Part shown: positions 55,120-64,000 of the stretch, in pieces
How the letters are laid out: each line of letters opens with the position of its first letter
Numbering within the stretch: position 1 is the first letter of the stretch
Assembly (NCBI GenBank): GCA_022419385.1
Contig: JAJUBI010000004.1
Span: forward strand, 4,321,286 to 4,385,285
Length of the DNA stretch: 64,000 bases
Direction: 5' to 3'
Source: Paraconiothyrium sp. Pb-2020
Taxonomy: Eukaryota; Ascomycota; Dothideomycetes; Pleosporales; Didymosphaeriaceae
Position numbers and translations under genes: made by a program
The notes under the pieces: model-generated
The model's database searches: none
What the model was told of the DNA's origin: nothing
The model's input: the letters and a program-made list of their open reading frames with translations, nothing else

Positions 55120-56284
55120 TGTACGGGGACAGAGTGGACACCACCATCAACCGACCGCTCGAGGACCCGCGCCAGCTCTTGCAACAACATTCAAGATCTA
55201 TGCTGACACTATCCGCCCGGTGTGCAGGACGCGGATGAGTTCAAGAAGCGACTGAAAGACAGCGGCATCTACTGAGCGATCATTCCAACGGGGTATCATC
55301 ACGAATTGCATTAAAGGCGTTTGGCGAATGGCGAGGAGGACATTGATTGGCGCGCGGTATACCACTTATGCCAACTTTGGCATCGACTTTGCTAAACACA
55401 TCTGTCAAGGGCGGGCCCGAACAAAGGCGAACAGCATTCGAAGCGCGGGTCTACGGCATGTTTTGGAGAACGCACCATCTGCTACTCTGCCTTGTTGAGC
55501 GAGGAGCGATGGATGTACTCTATCTACCAATTATACACCTACGGCTAGCGATGTCGATCGCAATGGCTAGGTTTGATACAAGCGGTGCTATGAGACTCGA
55601 ACGTGATCTTCATGTCATGACATCGAGACTTGCAACCTTGACTTGACTTTGCTTGATGACTCTTATGTGTTCTAACAGCATTACTCCACAGCGCGAGCAG
55701 AACGGGAACACGTTTACCGGTGTTAACCATGGTCTCCGCTGTTCGTTCCGGTGTATTCCGAGCCTCTGCCGGCCAAGTTCAGCAAGGACGTCAGCCTGCG
55801 GCGGCGATGCTAAGAGCAACCTACGGATACTAACGTGTCGATGGAGGTCGAATAGCAGCCTCAGGTCTGCCCCTCCCGCAGCGCTGTCGTCGCACCGTTG
55901 GTCGAACAGCTGGTCCGGACCAAGCCTAAAGCGGGGCCAAGCGCGCGCAGCTAGCCTGACTGCCAACATCACCGCCTCCGCATCGCAGCAGCAGCGACTC
56001 ACACCACCGTCCTCACCACCGCAACAACCTACCCTACAACATATGCCTTCTTCCTGCTAGACGCACGTCTAGCCGTACAACAAGCACATTCTACTCTCCG
56101 CAGCCAGCCTAGAGCAGTGTGTACGCGTTGTGCCGGCTTACGCAGGACAACCCCACCCGAACAAAGGACCCCGATAGCGAGCGACGGCTTGCGCTGACCC
56201 GATCATCGTCAGTAAACATTGCGTTATTGTACGCGACACCGGTTTTCATAAAGGCACGACGGAGCAGGACCAGAGAACGACGCA
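55120..56284. other. Intergenic region with a possible mitochondrial-presequence-like exon
   Basis: 1.16 kb between AP-1 sigma and Maf1. At 55729-55833 the plus strand has 34 codons (MVSAVRSGVFRASAGQVQ and onward) with the Arg/Ala/Ser pattern of a mitochondrial targeting sequence. CTAAC and a TAG acceptor follow near 55850, suggesting a small spliced gene, but I could not find a convincing second exon. Other frames (55347-55646, 55610-56002 minus) lack support. Confidence 0.35.
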
Positions 56285-57441
56285 ATGAAGGTGAGTGCCG
56301 GATGCGATAAGCGTGGGGATGATGTAACTGACTCAGACAGTACCTCGACCTTTGCGCCCTCCACGAGGTGAGTACCATCAGGGACGTACTGTATATCCGA
56401 TATAGATATAGACTTATCATTCCCCAGGTCAACCTTGCCCTCAATTTCGACACCCCTGACTCGGCTGTCATCGGCGGCTGCGACGTATGGACTGTCAAGG
56501 CCGCAGGCAGCGATAAGAAGCTCTACAAGCGCATCGAGCGCACTCTTGAAGAGCGCCACCAGGAGCTGCTCGCAGCAGTCGCGCACCTTCCGCAACGATC
56601 AGCCGCGCAGTTCTCCGACGAGCTTAACATCGCCCGCGACACCCCTTTCGGCACCTTCAATGAGGCCGCGAATCGCCATACCTTCGCATACCTCATAGCG
56701 ACGCTCAACGCAACTCATATCGACTATGACTTCGCCAATACCTTGAATCCCGATGAGTTCCGTCGCGAAACGCGCAAGTCGTTCGTGCACAGAGTGGACA
56801 CGACCATGTACTACCTTCGCCCGCAGGTCTACAGTCAGGGGCTTCCCGCCGGCGCTCTGACCCCGCTCGGCTCGCCTATATGGAGTCCGCGCTCGTGGCA
56901 GCTCGTGGATAGCGAGATGGACATGGCCAATTGCGAGTACTATGCCTGGGAACCCTCGGACGATCCATTTGCAGATGACGGCGCTATCTGGAGCCACCAC
57001 TGCTTCCTCTACAACAAAGAGCGCAAACGTGTTTGCTACTTCTACCTCCGCGGAATCTCTTCGCTCTCGAACTCGCCCTGCGTCCCTACATCTCTTATAA
57101 CGCGCTTCAAGCAGGCCCAACATGAGACCAGCTCGAACGCAGGCAGTAGGAAACGCGCCGAGTATTGGCTGGGTGCTAAAGCGAAGAAGGGGCTAGAAGA
57201 ATATGGCGAGAGCGATGAATTGGACAACATGGTAATCGATCACCCAGGAGACATTGTTGACGCGGATGAAGAGGATTGGGAGGCGGGCCGCGAGACGAGC
57301 ATGGGCGCCGAATACTGGTCCAGCGATGGCGACAGTGATGTGGAGAGTCTTGTGGAGCGGGAAATGTCCAGGGAGACCAGCCGCAAGCCCAGCAACGTGC
57401 GCGCTTGGAGCCAAGGCGAAATGGAGAAGATGGAGCTTTAA
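56285..57441 (+). CDS. maf1: Maf1, repressor of RNA polymerase III
   Basis: Three exons, 56285-56290, 56341-56367 and 56428-57441, give 348 aa. The first exon is only six bases (Met-Lys) and the second 27, as the join M-K-YLDLCALHE-VNLALNFDTPD shows. Maf1 represses Pol III transcription when TOR or nutrient signals fall. Visible family parts: FDTPDSAVIGGCDVWTVKAAG with DKKLYKRIE (A box), then the B and C boxes with EFRRETRKSFVHRVDTTMYY, NCEYYAWEPSDDPF and WSHHCFLYNKERKRVCYFYLR. The Ser/Glu-rich region after residue 250 and the acidic tail are the usual variable, phosphorylated parts. Confidence 0.93.
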
Positions 57442-58104
57442 GCTGCTTCTTCTCGCATGTACGCCACACAACGTGGCAGGTCGATGTTGTTGAGGATTTG
57501 GTGTTTATGGGCATGACACTTGAATGGCGTTACGGAGGTCCATGCATTTGACTCTTGAGTATGATGGCGTAGGGGCGTTATCGGAGGCTGGGCGGTGGGA
57601 GCGCTCATTGTGAGAAGCTCTCTGATACGTTCCCGTTTTGTCGTCTAGACTCGAGATACCCTTTCCTTTATTCCTTTGATTGTTCGATTCGTCACTTATG
57701 GTCATGCAATGGCGGACAGGACGAGACATGGTATGATGCTAGCTCAGTCGTTCCGAGACAGCGATTGCGGATGGACGTATGAATGCGATGCAAATTTAAC
57801 GACTTCGTATCTGCTGTTTCAATAGCTCAGGTGGTGGTAATTTACACGGTGTGCAACGTGGTCTTCGCATAAAGACCCAACACCCATGTTTCACAGCTTA
57901 TTACAATCATCGACGCCGGCACAATATGCACCGGAACTTGGCGAGGTTGCTGCCTGGCACCCTCCTAACGCCTCAATGTACATTTGCGGCACAGTGCTTA
58001 GCTACTGTTGGAGAATCTCCACGGAGTCTACGCTCGATCCTCCAACACGCATTCTGCGACTCGAGTCTTGCATTTTCCGAGCCCTCAATCCCGACAGAGG
58101 CATA
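57442..58104. other. Spacer between Maf1 and DUF7730-like gene
   Basis: 663 bases. The frame of the next gene is open back to 57886 but that part has no family pattern, so it is treated as leader. Nothing else is seen. Confidence 0.45.
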
Positions 58105-59103
58105 ATGCTTCATCTGTCCACTTTGCGAAAGTTGCGCAGCAAAGTGTCCCAAGCGGTGGGTATGCGATCTCCTGCGACCCCTGCTTGGCCACTGCAAGTT
58201 GAATGCGAGGCTCCAGAAATGATGGATCAGCTACAGTCTCCTCTTTTTGGGAAACTTAGTGCCGAACTAAGGATTCCCATCTACACCGCTGTGCTGGGTG
58301 ATCCGGAACGCTTCCTCCACATATGTTGGAACAAGAAAAGTAAGAAATACAGACGGCTGGCGCATTGGCGCTGCACTGATCTGGAGAGTCCTCATCCGAC
58401 ATGGCAACATTCCTGCTTCGGTGAACAGCGTGTACTCGCCGAATCGGGGACTTTCATCACTATACAGCACCGAGCGGTCACCACGACAGAGGACCAGCTT
58501 CTTGCATTGCTTCTAAGTTGTCGAAGAGTGTAAGTATTCGTTTCGGTATCTATAGAGTGGTAAATTGATCGTGGCGCGCAGCTACTCAGAAGCCTTGGTT
58601 ATTCTCTACGAACAGAATGTCTTCCACTTCAGAGGGCCTATCACTCTGCCGGCTTTCAAGCGAGCCATTCCAGCAGTGCAGTGGAACTCAATCCGCAAGA
58701 TTCACATCTCCACCGCTTGTTCACCTTTCTACGGTCCTACCAACGGCGGTAGAGCAGGTTACGTGGGGCGAGGGTCACAACCGAACTGGGATCAAATCTG
58801 CGAAGACCTGAGGGGCTTGCCTAATCTGCAGTGTCTTTCTTTCGACATTTCGACTATTGATCCGTGGTTCCACAGTCTTCCTCTCAGGATGGACCACCCT
58901 ATAGCTCTGTTAGCTTGCTTGGAACCATTGAAAGCTATTCGGGCTCAGAGGATGGGGTGGAACTGAATATAAAGCTTCCTGATGAGGTAGTGCGCTCTCT
59001 TGGGCCTGTGGATTATGAAGTAACATTTCGGGATCGGCCCTTTGATGAGAAGTACGAAATGTGGTGGTCTCCTTGGGAATCTATTGAATTGGAAAAACTT
59101 TAG
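58105..59103 (+). pseudogene. DUF7730-like fungal protein gene with a one-base frameshift
   Basis: Exon 1 (58105-58529) and exon 2 (from 58582) join in phase and carry the standard blocks of a large fungal family: LFGKLSAELRIPIYTAVLGD, HWRCTDLESPHPTWQH, TTEDQLLALLLSCRRVYSEA, AIPAVQWNSIRKIHI and RGLPNLQCLSFDIS. At about 58943-58948 the frame changes. The annotated frame ends six codons later (RMGWN, stop), while the expected end EDGVELNIKLPDEVVRSLG continues two bases over to a stop at 59101-59103. One missing base explains it, and no intron does. The start is uncertain: 58105 is the first ATG before the conserved part, but an upstream ATG at 57886 is in frame. Function of the family unknown. 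Read as written, the protein lacks its last 50 residues. Confidence 0.6.
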
Positions 59104-59298
59104 CTTATCGCGGTACAATTTTAAAAAGTCCTCCTTTTGTGACTACTCCCAGCCACGTCTGCTTCCGAGCCTCCTCGGTTCTCCTAATGCTCTAGATCCA
59201 AGTATCATGGTATCGGGATGCCTGTAGCTGCAAGCCACCGACGCTTCCAGCTGTTGGGCGTCCAGCCAACTGGGTTATCTAGTGACTGAAGTACACCA

Positions 59299-60792
59299 TC
59301 ATCCGTGATGATTAATGGATTGTCTGAGTCGGACATAAGTTTGCATCCTGCGATCTATACTTAGCAAAGAGACGGAATTAACACCGATGGCGCTCAGTAT
59401 ACCTAGCGCAAAGTAGGCGAGGCTGTCGGCGTTGTTGTCGCAGGCAGCGTTCCCTCCGGTATCGACATAAGGGAGCGTCTTAGCCAGTCGTTTCATGTTC
59501 TCCCAACCATATGCTGAGCCTCTAAAAATTCCAAAGATCCCCCCGTTAGCCACTTTCACATCGTCTCGTGAAATACCAGCCGTAGTATGAGTCATTTCGT
59601 GGAGCAAAACCACTGGAAGTGAGTTGCCCATGATATCTAGAAGATCAATGAGTTGCTAGGGACGCACGGGCAGCGCGCATAATACGACGTACCTATCTGT
59701 CTGAATTTACCTGCTGCAGACTTCTCAATAGAACTCTTGGTTTTCCTCCACTTGTATCCCAAATATGAGGACTTTGTCTTTTGCGATTGCTGGACCGCTT
59801 TGATTAGTGGACGGCAGAGCTGTATAGTGCTTGGTGTTACTTCGCGGTCGACACTAGTAGCTGACGCGTAGGTCTCTGCCAGAGTCATCAGCTTGTCAAG
59901 GGGACTGAAGCATTGCTTCTTGTGGAGCCCTCGCTTGACTCGGAGTTCTACATGTCGTTATTGATGTGGCCTTCGGTATCCGGTGTCTAGGTCAATCATC
60001 CTTAGGGGCAGCTTACCTTTGTCATAAGCCCACAGGCCGTCCTTCCACTCGTATCGCGAGCCGTCGCAGTAGATTATCTTTTCTCTCTAGGTCAGAAGAG
60101 CGATAGAAGGACTTTTCTGAGTCCTTACAGCATCAGAGAATTTTTCCACGACGTCCAAGGGCCCTGGATCCCTAATGCCTCTCAAGATACCTCTGAAAGT
60201 TTCTGTAACAAGCGTCAGCGACCGTACACACTCATTTACAGTCGAGTCGCCTACCATACGCTCTTGCAAGTTTGATCTTCTTCATTGTTTGTTTGTAAGG
60301 CTCCTGGGCGTATTGAGGTACATCAGGGAGATCTTGGCTCTCATTGATGATATCGTCGTGAGCAAAAAGGTTCTTGATCAAGTCCTGAAGCTGGCTCGGT
60401 CGTGGCGGTACTTCGTCCGATGGGTTGTCAAGCCTTTCGGCATCGGGAGGATCCATCTGATCGCGAACCTGTGATCTTTCGAGTGCATCCATGCCAGACT
60501 GGGCCATGCGGAACGCTAGCTGCAATGCTTCCTCGACTTCATCGTCTTTGAGACGTATATTGTTAGCAAAGCTCTTGGTACACCATGTAGCCCTACATGA
60601 TGGTGCGGTCGACCCTAGATGATCGACCGTAACACGGTACAGCAAAGCCTTTGACGCAACGCTGGGCAAGGGGTTTGAAGACCTACAAATTCCCTCTTTG
60701 CGGCATGACTGGTCAATCTTATATCCTTCAACGACGCTGAAACTTCCCAAGACAGAGGACAGAAGCGCTACGTAAACAATATAAGATAGCAT
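59299..60792 (-). CDS. Secreted HEXXH zinc metalloprotease-like protein
   Basis: Five exons, 60792-60255, 60202-60129, 60086-60017, 59947-59711 and 59636-59299, all in phase, give 418 aa. Signal peptide MLSYIVYVALLSSVLGSFS. The zinc-binding motif is HEMTH, within VVLLHEMTHTTAG in the last exon. After it come GSAYGWENMKRLAK and NADSLAYFALG, the pattern of the lysine-specific/deuterolysin-like metalloendopeptidase group, in which an Asp after HEXXH completes the zinc site. The first 200 residues are a family-specific, mostly helical, acidic region without a clear pro-site. It is divergent from the secreted gene starting at 61923, the same arrangement as at 37.7-45.7 kb. Substrate unknown; secretion suggests action on extracellular or host proteins. 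Confidence 0.82.
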
Positions 60793-61922
60793 ATTCGCAA
60801 ATAAATGCCGTTCTTGATTGTATGGCACAAAGAGGTGTGAGTCTTCGTCTTATATCTACTTCCATCGTTCAGTATCCCTTCTACCATATTGCTATTAAGA
60901 TCGAGCCCCAGAACCGCCACAATTACGACTTGGCAGTGTTTCAATCCCCTGATAGATGTGGCGATGTAAAGATGTGCCTCAATCCTGTCAGTGCGGCACG
61001 GCCTGAGCATCCTTTGAGTACTAGCGATTCAGCTCATCATTGCTCATCCAACGTGCGGAGTCTGCGCAATAAGACGGAGGTTCTGACAAAAGGTACCCTG
61101 CAAGCACAGGCATGGAACGGCGTAGTAGTACGGAGCTCAAGTTTGATATGATGAGCCTCAAGATGGATAGGGCATATTACTCGCTTGCGCAAATTCCCAG
61201 GCGTTGATTTCTGCAGGATAAACTAGAGCAACTGCAGATGTTGCAACAGACCCTGCCTCCCCCATGGACTGTGCTGGCATTGCCTTGTATGTCAAATATC
61301 TCGAAGGTGTATGATGCCTAGTTATGTCAGCCATTTGCCGGGACACCTGTCCAGTACCGCCACATAACTTCTACCAGAGTCATGTCACTGCTTTCCTGTC
61401 GCGTCGTCGGTGTAAGTATTACTTCGGAATGCACGTTACATTGCCGTTAATCATGCGAGGTGCCAATGCGGCACAGTATACATTAGTGCATGTAAATGTG
61501 TTCTCAACGCCACCCTACCGCGAAGACGGTGCCGCTTGCTGCACCACATTAAGCACTGTCATGGGACGTTTGCTTACAGAGTATTCGCAGTGCAGCAAAA
61601 AGAGTGGCAGAAATCAGGCAGCATTCGGATTCGCCCGCTTGGATACACGGCACAGCAGCATGATTGAAAGACAACACAAGACCCGAAGTAACAGCTGTTC
61701 TTAAATGAATCAAAAGCGACTATGATTGACAGAACTGGGTCCGGCAGGTGTGATTCAGCTTAGTGCACTGTTTGTGTAGATGACGGGCGCTTGAGCACCT
61801 CAGTTTCGGTGCAAGATCACTGCATATATTGAGCGTTCAGTCCTCGCAGACAAATCATCTTTATATATTTCGTAGACTTTGGCCAGTCTGCTAATGAACA
61901 GTCTCACTATCATACATTCAAA
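60793..61922. promoter_or_regulatory. Divergent intergenic region between metalloprotease and secreted-protein genes
   Basis: 1.13 kb that must hold both promoters. Frames at 60822-61151 and 61324-61704 have no signal or family pattern. The last 100 bases before 61923 are AT-rich with TATATATT near 61862. Confidence 0.5.
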
Positions 61923-64000
61923 ATGTTATTTTTTGCTGTAACACCTTTGCTGTTTAACACAGTGCTTGGTTCCTTGTTGCACGGTCATCCACTACCAACG
62001 CCCACCAGTCGCTCTATCATCGCAAAAAGAGATGCTGCTATCCCAACCATCTCCCTAGGAGATATGCAAAAATACATGTTCGAAAATGGAGTGAGGCTAT
62101 GATACTATCTTAAAATACAACACTAATCTCGTACAGGCAGGATATCCGGACGTGACCACGCCCAACGCAAGAGAAGTCAACATTGGCCCCGACGGCTTTC
62201 ATGACACAATACCTCAAGAGGGATTGACCTTTGGCCTTGGACCAGAGATAACCGCAGAAATGAAGAAGATTGTGGAAGAAAACTGTAAAGACAACAAAAA
62301 TCTGCAAGTCTGTATCGAGAAAGTGCATGACACCCTTACGAACACCCAACTCAACACTCACTCAAAGCGCTTTCTTCTTTTGACCGCGGGAGCAGTTGCG
62401 GTTGCGGTGCCATGGATCATTGCGGCCATCATAGTCGTAAGTAAAGTTGCCCTGACATGGGCGCTAGCGGATGGTAAAACCGGCAAACTTCACTTGCCCC
62501 ACGAAGATAACGGTCCACTAGCTCAAATTGAGACTCTTGGAGACGATGTCGACTATATTGCTTTCTCCACTGGTGAAGGAGACAATGCCAACGTTGTGGC
62601 CAACGTGACCATTACTCCAACACCTGCGCCTACGCCAAACCCTGAGTGAGTTCACTGTAGAAATGTTGATCAAGATTTACTAACATTGTGGAATCTAGCC
62701 AAAATGTCAGTCTCGAGGAGGTCACTGCCGATGGCGACGGTCATAAGAAAGGTAGCATATTAATGCACATTCCGGAAGACCTTGATCGCAACCTTAGAGA
62801 TCGCCTTCGGGTTCTTGGTGTTCAACAAATCAGAGACTTGTGCGCAAAAGACAGGGAAGCACATGCGATTACCAGACGCTCCAAGATCGATCCACGCGCA
62901 CCACCGCCAGTGTCAGAAGAGTGCAGAACCGGAGTAAGGAACCTTGCCAGAAGTAGCATGTTTGCCATGGATGACGAAATGGCCATGCAAATGGTACCTG
63001 CAAACCCCAATAATCCGGCGAATCTCGAAACCCATCCAGATGGTGCGGCAGTTCCCAATCTCGATATTGATGGTCTCAATGCTGCTATAGAAATGGCACG
63101 TCAATATCAGCAGAGAAGAGGCGCCAATAATCTACCTGGCGCGAACAGCTTTTACCGCGGTCTGATAGTCGCTAGTCTGGTGTTGAGATATGTTCAAGAA
63201 GTAGCATTAGTCATGAAAGAGATAGACGAGCTGTTGACACTTGTCGAATGGGGCGTGGAACAGATCAAGAAGGTCACAACAAAAGATGTATTGTGCCCTT
63301 CCGACCTAGTATGCTTCGATACGGGATGCAAGGGCTATGTGGAGAGAAAAGACATCCTTCACCCGGATGACGACCCAGAAATAGAGCAAACCGGCTCTTG
63401 CACATTGGTAAGGACCTTCCACAACCCTGCAGAAAACCAAACTAACGGTCACGTAGGAATCAAATAAAGGCTGTGAGTGCGAGATTCTCACTCAGCCATA
63501 CGTACGTCCCATGCCGGACACGAGCTACTTCGATAATCTGCAACAGTTTATGGAAGCTATCGATGACTCTGTCTCACATCCGACTTGCTCAACAGATGAC
63601 TCGATCAACTTCGACACTGCGCGCATGAACGAGGCTATCGATGGCGCCTGCAAGAATCACGATGAGCTTAGACGGAGGAAACGCCATGGAGCCGCCCTCT
63701 CACTGCGAGATACCTTTGCGTACTACAATACGGACAAGGATAATCTACGCTGGCACCTTTCCTGGGATGACGCTGGGGGCCAATGCTCGTTGAAGTGCAA
63801 GGATGTCTTCAATCAGATGCTATATTACGACAAATGTAAGTTGAGCCTCAAGAGGGCGTGTCGGACTCAACAGCTAAAGTTCTACAGGCAGATGGTGGGG
63901 TGCCGCAGCAAAGAAGGGTTCTGTGCCTACAGAATGTGGCGTGGCTTCGTATGACGTAGACTACGTGCCAGCACCTTCACCTCCTCCACCTGCACCCTCC
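61923..64000 (+). CDS. Large secreted protein, 3' end outside window (C-terminal Cys-rich element)
   Basis: Exons by splice phase: 61923-62090, 62137-62645, 62699-63452, 63496-63835 and 63888 to the edge. Signal peptide MLFFAVTPLLFNTVLGSLLH, then a KR site (SIIAKRDAA, residue 37). A second KR (HSKRFLLLTAG) comes just before a hydrophobic segment of about 35 residues, AVAVPWIIAAIIVVSKVALT, that could span a membrane. A Pro/Thr linker (TITPTPAPTPNPE) follows, then a long helical region. Near the visible end are KCKDVFNQMLYYDKC and VPTECGVASYDVDYVP, then a Pro/Ser-rich run to the edge. The exon join at 63835/63888 falls inside the second Cys codon. The C-K-D-x-F element resembles the end of the SGNH/FG-GAP protein at 45.1 kb. 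KR sites plus an internal hydrophobic helix recall processed secreted antagonist proteins, but no known toxin family is recognised. Confidence 0.72.

Noticed and set aside
55610..56060. Overlapping frames of about 130 codons on both strands
   Set aside because: Neither shows a domain, signal or splice structure; GC-rich sequence keeps stops rare.

Overview
The window looks like nuclear DNA of a filamentous ascomycete, most likely a dothideomycete of the Pleosporales type. Genes are split by short GT-AG introns, mostly 45-110 bases. Conserved fungal housekeeping proteins lie beside lineage-restricted families such as HeLo/pseudokinase, kinase-ankyrin, Zn2Cys6 factors, RTA1 and large secreted proteins. 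An AT-rich tract carries nonsense codons of the kind left by repeat-induced point mutation (RIP). There is no sign of bacterial operons, rRNA, tRNA, CRISPR or an intact transposon. Exon models were made by hand from splice signals and reading phase.

Layout. 1-2.1 kb: C-terminal part of a C6-type regulator converging on a three-exon aldo/keto reductase. 2.1-10.2 kb: accessory island with a 157-base tandem repeat, a dead HeLo/pseudokinase gene (8 in-frame stops), an AT-rich tract, and a kinase-ankyrin gene whose 5' part is mutated while its ankyrin part is open. 10.8-18.4 kb: RING-H2 protein, PQ-loop transporter, and a divergent Zn2Cys6 factor/RTA1 pair. 19-25 kb: a broken modin-like gene, an F-box protein and a decayed lysine/proline-rich secreted protein. 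26-37 kb: a mostly core block with a Zn2Cys6 factor, mitoribosomal mL67, Vps38/UVRAG, an unrecognised 579-aa protein and ceramide synthase. 37.7-45.7 kb: a secreted HEXXH metalloprotease gene divergent from a 13-exon, 1451-aa secreted SGNH-hydrolase/FG-GAP/Cys-rich protein. 46.9-52.9 kb: a membrane protein, a small secreted chorismate-mutase-like protein, a flavin monooxygenase and a small Cys-containing protein. 53-57.4 kb: core genes for the glutamate-cysteine ligase modifier subunit, AP-1 sigma and Maf1. 58-64 kb: a frameshifted DUF7730-like gene, a second HEXXH metalloprotease, and a divergent secreted protein running off the window.

The most interesting pattern is that the same two-gene arrangement occurs twice. 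In each case a secreted HEXXH metalloprotease gene on the minus strand is divergent from a large secreted plus-strand gene with a C-terminal C-K-[DE]-x-F-x(6-8)-C element and an intron at or beside the last of those cysteines (37.7-45.7 kb and 59.3-64 kb). A second theme is decay: six loci carry stops or frame changes while neighbouring core genes are intact.
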